Below, in pieces: positions 10,739 to 22,389 of a stretch of DNA of 64,000 bases. The DNA comes from Yamagishiella unicocca (Eukaryota; Chlorophyta; Chlorophyceae; Chlamydomonadales; Volvocaceae). The notes below the pieces were generated by a model. That model was not told the DNA's origin and ran no database searches. It saw nothing but the letters and a program-made list of their open reading frames with translations. The translations under genes and the position numbers were made by a program. The stretch covers positions 434,001 through 498,000 of the forward strand of contig BDSL01000021.1 of the NCBI GenBank assembly GCA_003116995.1, written 5' to 3'. The stretch's first letter is position 1, and each line of letters opens with the position of its first letter.

Positions 10739-11863
10739 TCAACACCTGCGGGGCTGGTTGATAGAGCGCGCCATGTTGCTGCCGCAGCGGCCGTTACCGC
10801 GGGGCTTACCGCGGCCCGGCCATTGTGCCGGCTTGCGCGCCTGTGCCGCTGCCGCCTGGCGCTGAATCACCTTGTTGACCATCGCATACAGCTGCTGTGT
10901 AGCTGCGGCAGCAGATCCCTTCTCATCGGAAGATTGTGGCTGCTGCTGTAGCTGCTGCTGCTGAGCGGTCACACCTTTCAGGTGGCCGGCTGCGTTGAGC
11001 GACGCGTACGTGTTCCCGTTGTGGTCCAAGAAGAGGGGGGAGGCGAGGCCGTCAACGTGAGTCTCGTAAGGTCCAAGCCTGTGGAGGGAGGATACGAGCA
11101 GAACGGAAGGAGGGATGTGATGTCAAGCGGAATAACAGTGTCTGAGCTTCTTTGATTTACTTACAGGTAGCACACGGTTACGCGCGTCACGAATGTAGGC
11201 CTCGGGTCCTAACTGGCTTGGCTAACATAAACCAGTTGCGGTAACATAAATAAAGAGACATACATATTTCTTGTCCACAAATTGATTGCCAAACCAAACG
11301 TGGAATACTCCGGAAAGCAGTGTGCCCTGCCCCCTCGTCCCCGGGGAGGGCATCCATCGCCACACATTGGTTGATAGACGGATACACCAACAAAAAAATA
11401 GCTATCAAATGCAACCAGCCCGCACTGTGAAACAGGTATGTCGGCAGCTCGGCGCCGGGCCACGTCAGACGTCGCAGCCTCGCAGCCGCGTCACTCACCA
11501 GGGGCCAAACGCTACTTTGCCGGTGCGGATGTTCACTGCGCTCTCTTGGTTTGGACTAGGAGGCGATTGAGGGCTGACCGCTTTCCGCCTGCTGCGCAGG
11601 CCTAACGCCTTCGTTGCGCGAGAGCGCGAGACCCTAGACGTGCCGGCGGTGAAGCAGGGCTTCGAAAGCTCGGCTGCGTTACGCCCAATCTTTATCGACA
11701 TGTTCTGCAGGATACAAATGAAAGGAGCGCATAAATACAATCGTTCCCCAATTCCATGTCCGCGGCATAACGCGGGAGTGTGACCCGCAGGACCCCCCAA
11801 CTGTCTAACCTGGCAGACTCCCGGTATAAGCGAGCAGTTCAAGTTGCTCTGTGTCGTGGCCAT
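10739..11863 (-). CDS. Unrecognised 199-aa basic protein
   Basis: Three exons, 11863-11810, 11704-11499 and 11078-10739, join with correct phases; the donor GTGAGT after 11499 and the acceptor CTCCACAG before 11078 are near-perfect. The chosen ATG (codon at 11863-11861) has a good context (CGACATGGC), though an in-frame ATG lies slightly upstream. The protein is rich in Arg/Ser in exon 2 (SRVSRSRATKALGLRSRRK). It then has a motif-like stretch (GPWLGPYETHVDGLASPLFL, then DHNGNTYASLNAAGHLKG), a Gln-rich run, an amphipathic helix (QQLYAMVNKVIQRQ) and a basic C-terminus. No family was recognised. Confidence 0.62.
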
Positions 11864-12526
11864 GTCGAACCTACGCATGTTGGGAAAGCTTTTCGTTTCT
11901 AGGCCGGCAGGCCACAGCAAATTGACGTTGTAGCCCTAAAATTATCGCGTTGCACGCCGAAAACTGCAAGTGCTCACTTACGGATAGCGATTGGGAGTCT
12001 TCAAGAGTGACCTTGTGCGATCGGACGAAGCTTCGCGGGATACTTCAGGCGTGATGCGATTATGGCTATGTATAGGGATGTGCTGAACGTTACTCGCTGA
12101 TAGGCAATAATGTTACTGGGAGACGCTATATGATAGGATTACACGCATGCGGGCCTTTCCCCTGGTTCGTACATGGTTCCGGGACTTCACCACCCCAACC
12201 GCACACTCATGTTTCTAGGGTTATCTGCACGCGGACAGAACCTCTGCCCATCTAACATGCAGGTATTGTCTTTGGCCGTTGCTAGAACATGGGAAGCACG
12301 CGCTGCAACTACTTGTTGGCGACCCCCTCGCTAAGCCTCAACACAGCTGTCGGTGAAGGACCATCGGCAGGACTTTTATTAAACGTTATATGAAGTACTT
12401 ATTCGGCACTCCTAGTCCCTTTAATCCTATCCGGATGTTCCCGTGGAGTTGTTCCATACCACAGACACGCAAGATACCGAGGATACGCATCTTGCCGTAG
12501 AAAACCTCGGACGCTTTAACATTTCA
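11864..12526. other. Intergenic, no gene recognised
   Basis: This is the upstream region of the 199-aa gene (-) and the 3' flank of the DUF3605 gene (-). It is less GC-rich than the coding DNA, and I see no exon or RNA gene. Confidence 0.5.
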
Positions 12527-13593
12527 TTAACACTTGCCCAACACTTCCGCTTGACCTGCGGGGATTGCACATCAACAACTGATCACTCCTCTGCATGGTC
12601 TCCTGAGAGGGCTTTACCGCACCTTACCTGGTTTAGCCAGCTTGGCGCCTTTCTGAAGGTTTCGGGCAAAGACATGGCAGTGCCATATCTGCGAGGGTTT
12701 GATCGGGCAGTTTGATAGGTTTGATATCCGACGTTAAGCTAACGGCAACCACGTGTCGCTGTACTTACGGACACATGGTGCATCTATGACAGCAGTTGTT
12801 GTGGTATTGTCAACATGCGTCGTGAAGCAACTCACCGTTTTAACAGATTGGAACTGTGGTGGGTTAACAAACCACACATAGTCGTCGCAAGGAAGCCTCT
12901 CCGCAATCAGCTGCTCAACGGTGTCATCGCTTAGGGCAGAGCTGCTGCACCAGATGTTGATGTGCGTGATGTCTGGCTCAACATAATAAGGGAATTCGTT
13001 GGCCATCACCTTCGAGTGCAATTCAATGGGGCTTCGTTACGGATGGAATCCGATGGCAATGGAGATACCTTGCGCATAGGTATCGAGAATGGCATTACCA
13101 GCACGTAGGGATTCGTTGCAGTGGGGTCTGAGGCGTCCACTGCCCTCTTCCCGTCGGCATTTGTCACCAGTGGGGCTCCAAACAACTTCGCCCTCAGTTC
13201 GTCGGTTGTGGAAACGTAGGATTTTAGAACATTTGCACGTTGGGCTCGGTAGACCATGAGGTCTGGCTCGCTGCGGCCCAGCAAGCCGAAGGCCTCGACG
13301 TCCGTGGTGTTGCCTCGCTCCACCGTTGCCCTTACTTCATCCCAACTCATGCGCTTTCCTAAGATCGAAGCCATACGGCCGCGTAATGCGCCTATAGACG
13401 CGGCTGCTGCCGGCGTCGCTACTGCTGTGGCCCCAGCCTCATTCAGACGCGCATGCGCTGTCGTATCTGTAATAGGGCCACAACTGGCTTTTTGGTTGTG
13501 TTCGGAGTCGGCAAGAACGGTAAATTGCTGAAAGCGTAGGAGCGAGGGCGCAGCTAAATGTCGCAGGTAAGGGACTGGTGCTTGCCAGGACAT
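12527..13593 (-). CDS. DUF3605 family protein
   Basis: Four exons, 13593-13069, 13009-12836, 12688-12628 and 12555-12527, join to 262 aa. The intron at 13068-13010 is only 59 nt. Diagnostic DUF3605 features appear in order: a helical N-part with SWDEVRATVERGN and LLGRSEPDLMVYRA, the central VMANEFPYYVEPDITHINIW, then YVWFVNPPQFQSVKT joined by splicing to IWHCHVFARN. In this fungal and algal family the equivalents are an N(D/E)(F/W)PY..(I)xH..(I/V)W block and a WF-N-P-x-x-QSV...H-HV block. The function of the family is unknown; the conserved His/Trp pattern hints at a ligand or metal site. The ATG at 13593 is the first in frame, and the first 60 residues are poorly conserved-looking, so the true start could be internal. 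Confidence 0.8.
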
Positions 13594-14563
13594 TCACGGC
13601 GGGGCGCCAGGGCCAAAGGAACGTGGGTGGAATTGGAACCCCGTGCACCCGACTGTATGAGTTCGTGTCTATAACCTACCTGCCAATACCGTACACCATC
13701 TTAACACTAGATGTACGCCTACGAGCGTACAGATCATATGCCCACTGCGACGCACCAGAGTAGTAATGTACACGTATAGGCCTATTGAATTACCTGTCAC
13801 CAGGTGGAGCGAAGCACCATTCCACTGGCATCAGACCGCACGGACAGTCACCGGTTAGCATGCCAGACGGTCTGTGGGACGAGCTTGCGCGAGCTAGGGC
13901 AGAGGAGCCTGCAGGGGTGCCCTCGTGGACGGCAAGCTCCGGCCCTTCCTGCATCGCCCGTCAATCCGCAAGCAGTACAAAGCACAGCGTCCCCTCATGT
14001 AAATGTATAGAGCCTTCGCAAAGGACCAGCTCTATCGCCCCCCTTGCCGGGTGCCCAGGGCTCCCAGGTGTTCACCGCGATCCTTTTCTCCGCTCGCTCC
14101 CCACCCTAACGCCCACCGAGCTCTGCAGATGATGCTTTCCAGCCAGTATGCGCTTGGCGCTGACGCATGGGAAACGTTTATGAGGCATTGCAGCCTTCGT
14201 GCAAGTGAAATCATGTTCGGAAGCGTTGTTAATTGTGCTCTCGCGCCGTGTCATGTTGTGTGATGGAAGTCATGAAATTGCGCCTGCGGCCCCATGCGCT
14301 GCGCGCCCGGAGAAGAATGCGCAACCTCCTCGTCTTACATTGAGACAATACGGTAGGCCAGCCAGGGCCAGCCGAGCGAAAAAATATAACGTGAGACGGC
14401 TGGCAGGTACGCAGCTCTGTTCTGTCATTGCGAGTGGCTCCTAGGAAGTCATGGTTACCGTAGCTTCCACACGTCCGGACGCCGCTGTTCCGCATCCCGT
14501 GTCCCCAAGAGCCACGCTGCGGCTGCCTAGCTCACATCCACACCCCCTGCACCGCGCGGCGCC
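13594..14563. other. Intergenic, one weak exon candidate
   Basis: No complete gene was recognised. On the plus strand a possible last exon follows an acceptor at about 13914 (GALVDGKLRPFLHRPSIRKQ, stop TAA near 14000), but no upstream exon could be joined to it. Confidence 0.35.
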
Positions 14564-17500
14564 TCAGCCCAACGCATCCCAGTTGGCCTTCAGGCGCTGC
14601 ACGTTTGCCGCAGGCGGCGTCGCTGCCGGCGCTCGCCCCGCGGCGGCCTTGCCAGCTGCCGCAGCGGCGGCGGGGGCGGCGGCTGCTCTAGGAGCTGCCG
14701 CCGCTGGTTTGCCTGTCCGCGCAGCTTGCGGCGCACTAGGACCCGGCGGTGCTCCATTGGCCCCGGTGCCGCTGCGCGGGACGGAGTTACTGCCGGCGCG
14801 AGCTGCAGCGGGCGCCTGTGCACATGGTCAAAAGGGCGTAGGTGCAGGGAAGAAAAGGGCGTCATATGACACTTTCAGGGGAACAGAACCCACGCTATGG
14901 AACCTACGCTACGCTTCGGGGCATAATACTGCTGATCTGGGTACTGCCCTGTGAAGAACCACGCACCGTACCTTGTCCGGCGTTCCGGAGTCGGCTGATA
15001 GCCGCCGGGGGCCCCCCGCGACGCCTGCACTGGCACCGCTCCCACCGCTGCTATTCGACCGCTTTAGCCCCGTAGCATGCGCCGTTGCCGCAGCAGCCGG
15101 CTTGGGCGCGGCACCACGACTCGCAGCCGCGGCGTTTGCCCCGCTGGATCCCCGCCATCCGCCCCCGCCGCCGCCGCCAGCTCCCGCCGCCGCGCTGCGA
15201 CCCGCCCCCGGGCCACTCGGCGTGCCGCCGCCATTCGCCACATCGCTATCGATCTGCCGCTGCAGCTGCATCTCGAACTCGCTCTCCTCGGGGTAGTCAT
15301 TGTCCGCGGCAGGCTGACCCGCGGGTCGCCGAGTCCCGTGCCCGCCGCCGCCAGCGGCTGCGGCCCCCGCCGCAGCGGCCCTTCCCAACCGAGACCCCGC
15401 GGCGACTGCCGCCGCCGCCGCTGCCGCCGGTGACGCCGCGCCCAGGCCTCCGGAGGGCGCGGCCCCGGCGCGCGGGGGCAGGTACGAGCCCGGTGACGCG
15501 GCGCCACGACCCGTCACCTGGGGCCGCCGCGGCGCTGGCGCCGGCGCTGGGCCTGCCGTACGCAGCACGTTGGTTTCGATCTGCTGTAGCAGCCGGGCCT
15601 CTAAGTCGGCATCGTCATGGTAGTCCTCGTCGTCGTGGGAGTCGGACGGCGCGGCGGCGCCGTTGGCGGACGCCGGCCTCCCGCGGCCGCTGCTGGGGCG
15701 GTAGTTGGGCGGCAGGCCGTACTGTACGAACGAGGGCATGGCGAGGGCGGGCGGGAGGTACGACGCTGCGGGCTGGGCGGACGGTCGCGACCAGTCTGAC
15801 GGGCAGGGGTGCAAGGGAGGGACAGGGGCAGGGGGCAGGAGGAGGTGAGATGAAGCGGGAGGTGAAGGGATGAAGGGTGAGGGGAAGGAGTCTGCAGTGC
15901 GCGGTCCGAACTCCCAATCGTCTGCGGGAGGCCCACCTGGCGCACCAGGTGCCGGCGGCGGCCGATTGGACGACGGGGTGGGCAGGTCAGTGATGCCTAG
16001 CTCCCGCATGGCAGCAGCCAGCGCCGCCTGGCGCAGCGGGTCGTCGCTGCCGGCACCGGCTTGTGCCGCGCTGGCGGAAGGTGCCGGCTGGCGGCCCAGC
16101 GGCGTCGACGCCGTCGACGAGGCGCTTCCCGGGCGCAGAGACGCGGCGAATGGCACGTTGCCGTGCTTGAGCGGCGCCAGAGAGACCCGCCCAGGCCCGG
16201 AATTGGCGGCTCCGGAACCAGCGGCTGCTGCTGCTGAGCCGGCCGCGGCACTGCCTGGCGGCGGCGCCAGTCGAGGAGGTGTCGAGCCTGTGCTGTTGCC
16301 CGGCCTGCACTCGTTGGCACAGGCGAATGGCAATGTTACGCAGTGTCATTACCGGCCCAGGGCTGGTCCTATGCGGTGCAAGGCTATCCCTAACATCGAG
16401 TCGCTCCGGTGTCCGAAAATTGATTGATGAACGTGACTCGGTGCCCGAAAATTAGGATGTAAGCAGGACCGCCCATCGCCGCAACGGGCAGCAGGAGCCG
16501 AACCCGTGCACCAACCGGTAAGTACAGTTAAGAGGCCCTCCCCCACCTGGCCCCACCTGGCCCCAGACACGTACCTGGAGGTTCGCGGTGTTGAGGCGTC
16601 ATCGCAGTCTACGACCGTCAGCGGACCCGCCGTCAGCAGGTGCTCGGCGGCAGGGTCCATTGGGCTGCCACGTGCGTCGTAGAACCTGCCGTTCAGCACG
16701 AATGCCAGCTTGCCGGCGGAGTCTGGCCGCGCCCCAGCCGCCGTCCCCAGACCGCTGTTCGTGCGGTTGAAGGACTCGCCGGGCGGCAGCGCGGACGCGA
16801 CGGAGCCGCCGGCGCGGCCGCCGCTGGCGGCGGCGGCGCCGTCAGGTCCTCCTGCCGGTACCGCCACTGCAACTCGGCCCTGCACCTTGACGGTCTTCTG
16901 CACCACGAAAGGCTGCTGCACGTCGTCATCGTCGTCGTTGAAGAATATGTCGTTGCCGCCGTACGCAGCTTGCGGCTGCGAGAAGCCCTCCGGCGGCAGC
17001 TCCGGCAGGGGCCGCGGCTGCGCGGCGGGCGGCTGCGGGTGGTGTGGTGGTGGTGCCGCTGCTGCTGCCGCGTGCTGCTGCCTGTGCGCTCCATCTGCTG
17101 CAGGTGTAGACGTGCCTCTCGCCGCCCCGCTGCCCCCAGCCCCCACCGCCGGCGTCGAGGTCCCGGCCCCTGTCCCACCAGGCGGCCCTGCGCCGCCCGC
17201 AGCCACACCGCTCTGTCGGGCTGCCGCGGCTGGCGCCGCCGCATGTACGGCCGCCGCATGTACGGCGGAAGCGCCGGCAGCAGTAGAACCCGCGGGGCCC
17301 GCCGACACAACGGCCGCGGCGCCAGAAATCGTTGGCGGCGGCCCCTGGATGCCGTACACCGCCCGCACCTGCTCTGTGAAACTGGTGGAGTGCGAGTCCA
17401 GCTCCTGAGGTCAAGGGGGGCGGGGGAAGAGGAAAGCCGACCCAAGGGGGTTGGCGGGAAGGCTGGGCTAACGACATAGGAAACCTCCCCGGGGGTTTAC

Positions 17501-18806
17501 ATTGCAGACACCCTCAGATAGCGGGACCCCCTCAGAGGACGCGGTTCGTGGGCGGCCTCTAGGAGACTAGGCAGATGCGGCTATGGGTCACATGCCGGGA
17601 GGAGTGGTGGAGCGGCGGCGGCGGCGCGTGAGGCCACGACCCAGACACCCAACGCAGGGCAGCCGCCTCCCCCCCCTCCAATCGATTTCGTGTCAGCGGT
17701 TTTCACGCCACCCCCCGCCAGTTGGTGCCTTGTGCGAAGATGCTGTTCGCACCTCCGTTCCTGGCGTCCCGGTCAGTGACACATAGTGACGTGCACATCC
17801 GCACCCTGCCCTTCCCCCTCGCCCCACCTTTTGCGTGGGCCAGAAAGCCAGCTTCATCAGCGCCGCCTGCTGCTGCGCCGCGCCGCCTGCCCCCCCCGTG
17901 GCTGCTGCCGCGTCCAGCCCGTGGTGCACGGCCCGCAGCGGCACCAGCAAGGAGCGCAACCCGCCGCACAGTACCACCAGGGCATCTGCGCTCGATTGCG
18001 GGTAGCATAGAAACACGGATTGATTGGTGGTGGGTGGGTGGGTGGGTGGGTTGGCAGAGAGGAAACCCGCGAACCGACAAGGGCTGCGCAGCAGGCCGTG
18101 GCTCCTGTGCGCTAGATGGGCCGTTCGTGGAGGAGTGGAGATTACTGATGGTGGAGCGACGACCCAGAAGTGAGACGGTGCCAATGGCAACATGCACTCG
18201 GAGCGTGCACGCGCGTCCACACACGCCCCTTCTTCCGCTGTCCGGACGTAATCACACGATTAAAACTTGGATCCCGATGGTCAGGGCGCACGCTATGGAA
18301 TGGAAGGAACGCGGCAGTAGGCCACCAGCACGGACGTGAGCTCCCATGTGGGGGACACGGCAGCAGGACGCGGGGTGAAAGGCATACCGTGCAGGTGCGG
18401 ATGGGCGGCACCGGATATGGGTTCCGGCACTTTGAGCTCGAGCACTACCTGCGCCAGAGCACCGCACGACAAGGTTTGTATGCGGCTCAGGGTCAAGCCT
18501 AGGAGGGGTGCCTAGGGGAGCAGGTCCACGCGAAAGCGCCGTCCCAAGATGCGCGGCTCCTCGCACCTTGGTGGTGCTGTTTGGTTGTAGGTCCAGTACA
18601 AGGTGTGGCGGTGTGGGCTTCAGCTCCGCACGAAGGTCTGCTGGGGCGTGGAGCCGGAAGCTTGGCGAGAAGGGGTATGATATGATAGTGTGCAGCGCCT
18701 GATTGGTGTTGTTCTTAATCAACAGATTCCTGGTTTGCGGCCCCGAGGTTGTGGAGTAGTTGCGGAAGAGCACTTCGGCAGGCACAGTGTAGACATCGCT
18801 TTCCAT
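14564..18806 (-). CDS. ASH/MSP-like domain protein with long disordered tail
   Basis: Seven exons, 18806-18567, 18448-18388, 17985-17828, 17404-16575, 16304-15937, 15795-14972 and 14815-14564, join in phase to 910 aa. Residues 1 to about 100 resemble an ASH (ASPM-SPD-2-Hydin) beta-sandwich: VYTVPAEVLFRNYSTT, TRNLLIKNNTNQALHTIIS, LQPNSTTKVVLELKVPEP. A helical segment follows (ALVVLCGGLRSLLVPLRAVH, AALMKLAFWPTQK). The remainder is Ala/Gly/Pro-rich with islands: an acidic GGNDIFFNDDDDDVQQPFVV, a folded-looking AGKLAFVLNGRFYDARGSP, two related motifs DLEARLLQQIETNV and EFEMQLQRQIDSDV, and a C-terminal NVQRLKANWDALG. ASH domains are common in ciliary and centrosomal proteins, so a flagellar or microtubule role is likely but not shown. 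The 141-nt intron at 15936-15796 is open and in frame if retained. Confidence 0.75.
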
Positions 18807-19871
18807 TCTCTAAATGACCGCTGCGCGTACATAGGAGTTTGTCCGACGCTAATGATTTGGAATCATACCTATTATAAGCAGTCTTTGATACCTAGCATGG
18901 GAAAAACGATTGGAGCCTCCCAAAGTCGTCGGGGCCGTACAACGTTCCAAGAAATATTGTGCAAAAACAGATGAACACATCATCCACCAGGGGAATTCAC
19001 ATAGGCGCATGCATCTTGTTCTTGGCGCATTGTATGCCATGTTATTGACGAGGGAGCACTGGGGCAGCCTGCGGTGTGTTGGCTACGCAGAACGCGTCCC
19101 CCTTTGGGGCCAGGGCAAATTTTAGCCCATGGTGTGCATTTCATTGAACCTCAGGCACTGACAGGCATACGTGATGAGATGGCAGTATGCTTCAGAGGCT
19201 ATGCTTGCCTTTCCAGTTGCGCGCCGATGTCATGCACAAGTAGCGTGCAATGTGAATCGATGAGAGATGTGAACTCAACATGACAGGGCAAATGGAAAAC
19301 GGTCTGGACGCAGGCAGCATCCGCGCGCAAAATGAAATGCAGCCAAGACTTTCCATGAAGTGTTGCAGCTGTTGCACCGGTTATGCCAGCTCTATGGAAC
19401 TATGGCCACTCATCATATCTTCTTCAAGGATCAATGAAATTCGATGCCGTCCAAAAAGATGCGCCCAGCTGCTTGCTCGTCCCTCACTCGGCACGTATAG
19501 CAACACCTAGGGCACCTACGTGTGATATTTATAAAAGTATTCAGCATCTTGCGCACTTGATGCATTTTATAGGCCATAGTTAATATTTATAACAAGTTAT
19601 AATGGGAAGCAAGCGCCCCCTACACCAGCTTCTCGTGACTTGTTGCCTAACGAACATGATGGGCTCGGCACAGCGTAGTAAGAGTGGTAATTGAAGGAAG
19701 CCAGCGACACGCGATAGAGCAGTGATAGTCTGACCTTCCCGCTTCCGTAACCCTAACAGCATCTGGCAGACACCCCACATATTCAACATACTGCCGTCAA
19801 CGTTTGGGTTCCTGGTTGTGGCCGATCCTGAGGACAATTGCTGCGGGCTCTTCCGCCCAAACTCCGACACC
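18807..19871. other. Divergent intergenic region
   Basis: This separates the ASH gene (-) from the amine oxidase (+). It is AT-richer than its flanks, with TATA-like sequences at 18867-18876 (minus side, about 62 nt from the ASH-gene ATG) and 19530-19537 (plus side). No coding exon was supported. Confidence 0.45.
19530..19537 (+). promoter_or_regulatory. TATA-like box, candidate promoter of the amine oxidase gene
   Basis: TATAAAAG preceded by TT fits the TATA consensus well. It lies about 340 nt upstream of the ATG at 19872, which would imply a 5' UTR of about 300 nt or an unseen 5' exon. Confidence 0.3.
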
Positions 19872-22389
19872 ATGTTCCCGGGCAACTCCTCGCCGCCCGG
19901 GCATGCGACGCGCACCGGAACAGTCAGTGCTGACGTCATAGTGCTTGGTGCTGGAATATCTGGCCTTGCCTGTGCTGCAAACCTGCGCAACGCTGGTTTG
20001 CGTGTCATCGTGCTGGAGGCCCGTCAGCGTATCGGCGGGCGTATTCACACCATTCCCTTGGGAGGTGGATCCAGATGGCCAGCGTATCCGGTAGACTTGG
20101 GCGGTGCTTGGGTTCATGGCGTTGGAAGCAGTGGTGCGCCGAACCAACTCTACAGCCTTGCATGCGAGCTGAATCTCAACTGCCGTCCAACCGACTATGC
20201 GGATGCCGCCGTCTACACAGCTGAGGGAATGCGCCTAGCAGATGCTGCCGTTGCCGACATGGAGCACCTGTAAGTTATCTTTGACGTTGTTGCAGTCACT
20301 CTTCTGGCGGTCTGGCGCCAACCTTGCCGATCTAAAAGTTGCCTGCACATCTGATGTTGCCTGCCCTCGCCCTTGCAGGTACCACTCATTTGAGCAGCAC
20401 TTACAGTCGATGCTCCACGCGCCCGACCCGCGATTGGCGCTGATGCCCATCCAAGCTGCTCTCGACGGCTTTACTTCTGCGAGCGGCCTATCGCCCGCGC
20501 AGCGGGCGCACCTATCTTTCGCGGTCTCCACCCACATGGAGCACTACTGGGCTGGCGAGGCGAAATCCATGGCTGTTGCGGCGCTGGACGAGGAGGTTCT
20601 TCCAGGGGGGGACGTGGTTCTTGCCGAAGGATACGGAGGAATCATCGAGCGGCTGGCGCATGGGCTGGACGTGAGGCTGGGCCACGAGGTGGCCGCCGTA
20701 CAGTACGGCGGTGGTGGTGTTGCCGTGACAGCGCGCGTCAGCTCAGCGGCGCCGGGTGCTCCATGTGGCGGCGGCGGTGGTAGCTCCGACGCGCTGGTAC
20801 GCTTCACCGCGCGTGCAGCCGTCGTGACCCTGCCGGTTGGCGTGATGCGCTCCGGAACCGTGGCCTTCAGCCCCCCGCTGGCGCTGGCGGACCCGCCCAA
20901 GGCGGTGGCCATCTCTCGTCTCGGCACCGCAGTGTACAACAAGGTGCGTGAGTCGGTGCGGAAAGAGGCGGCGAGGAGCGAGGATGTTGACGCAAAGCTG
21001 TTTGGAGTTACCAGTTGCCAATCAGAATACAAACTGAGTTACTGTATCCCTTTGCTACCTTATCACGCGAAAAAAAGAGAATCCCTATAATAATACGTAT
21101 AAGTATAAATCTCTATTGGGTTCATCTACGCAGGTGGTCATGCTCTTCGAGCCAGCGGACGTGTTCTGGGACGACACGGCCTTCATCTACCGCATAGCCG
21201 GGCCCCACGAGGGTGGCCGCTGGAGCTACTTCCTCAACCTGCACAAGGTGCGGAGGAGACCTCGGGTGCTCAGTGCGACCCGCTGGACGTTGGCGTTACG
21301 CCGACTTGTTTCTTTCTTCCATGTCCAGCCTGGCCCACACGCCGTCCTCCGCGGCTATGTTCCCCGAACTTCCACCAATTCACGCGGCGCTGAGCAATGG
21401 GTACCCGCACTGTCCTTGCCTCGGAAGTTTCTTGTTGTACCAAGGCACTTATTAGGCTCCTTATTGCGCGCCTGCGGATGTTTGGGTAACCCTGCAGGTT
21501 ACCGGCGCACCCATTTTGGTGGCCTTCAACCTGGGCGAGGCGGCGGCAAAGCTGGAGGGGGTGAGCGACGAAGAGGCAGTGGCGGGCGCGCTGCAGGCGC
21601 TGGCGGGCCTGTACGGAGCCGGGCGCGTGCGGCGGCCGCGGCAGGCGGTGGTGACGCGATGGGGCAGCGACCCTCACTCTAGGTGGGGCTGGACTGGGGG
21701 CGGAATGGATGGGTCGGTGTGCTGTGGCCGGAGGGGTGGTCCGCGTTGGGGATGGGGTGCCCTGTGCGACGACATGTGTGCGGCGCCCCCTGGATTGAGT
21801 TGACCTCCCCTTGCTACCCACTCGGGTGCCGTAACGCAGGATGTCGTACACGTATATCCCTGCGGGCTTGACCAGCGCCGCCTTTGATGACGTGGCGCGC
21901 ACCGTCCTGGGCTCTCTGTTCTTCGCCGGGGAGGCAACGCACCGCCGCCACTACGGCACAGCGCACGGCGCGTACGACTCGGGTCGGCAGGCCGCTCACG
22001 CCATTGTGAAGGAGCTGGGGCTGCAGCGGCAGATGACGTGGCCGGCAGGCAGCATCCCGCAGCGTGCTGCACGGCTGCCGCCTAGGCCTTCGGGCCGGCG
22101 GATGGGGCAGGCGGGGGAGGCTTCCGTGGCTGATCTTCACGGCGGCGGTTACGGCGCTAGAGCGCTCGGCACGGCGTCTGGGATGTCACTTGCCCTTGCC
22201 CCTACCGGGGGGTTTCAGGCGCAGCTGCATGGCGAGGGCGACGTGTACGAGCCTAACGCGCAAGCAGTGGGACAAGACGAGGACCGTGTCGCCGAGAGGG
22301 AGGAAAGTGGCTGCGTTGGGATCATTAAAAATCTGGAGGGAGGCAATCAGGACAGCGGAGAGGCGCTGATCTATTTTTCAAAGCTGTGA
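19872..22389 (+). CDS. FAD-dependent amine (polyamine) oxidase
   Basis: Five exons, 19872-20269, 20379-20943, 21134-21247, 21498-21682 and 21840-22389, join to 603 aa. The dinucleotide-binding start is clear at residues about 22-58: VIVLGAGISGLACAANLRNA, then VIVLEARQRIGGR. The substrate-domain block (GGAWVHG; YWAGEAKSMAVAALDEE) and the second FAD region (VVLAEGYGGIIERLAHGLDV) follow. The C-terminal block PILVAFNLGEAA, VTRWGSDPHSRMSYTYIPAG and LFFAGEATHRRHYGTAHGAY is typical of polyamine oxidases and LSD1-type amine oxidases. There is no SWIRM domain, so a polyamine or monoamine oxidase is more likely than a histone demethylase. These enzymes oxidise polyamine N-C bonds with O2, releasing H2O2 and an aldehyde. 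About 110 poorly conserved residues follow the FAD end motif. A GTG in frame upstream was not used because an ATG with good context exists. Confidence 0.9.

Noticed and set aside
10715..10740. tRNA gene on the minus strand
   Set aside because: A GGGTTCGATTCC B-box match exists, but no A box, anticodon arm or acceptor stem can be drawn around it, and it lies just after a stop codon.
13804..14263. Small plus-strand gene
   Set aside because: One plausible terminal exon near 13915-14000, but no upstream exon in phase and no recognisable motif.
15085..15873. Plus-strand 262-aa Arg/Pro-rich open frame
   Set aside because: Shadow of exon 6 of the ASH gene; GC-rich coding DNA lacks stops in other frames.
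16640..17479. Plus-strand 279-aa open frame
   Set aside because: Shadow of exon 4 of the ASH gene, Arg/Cys-rich with no motif.
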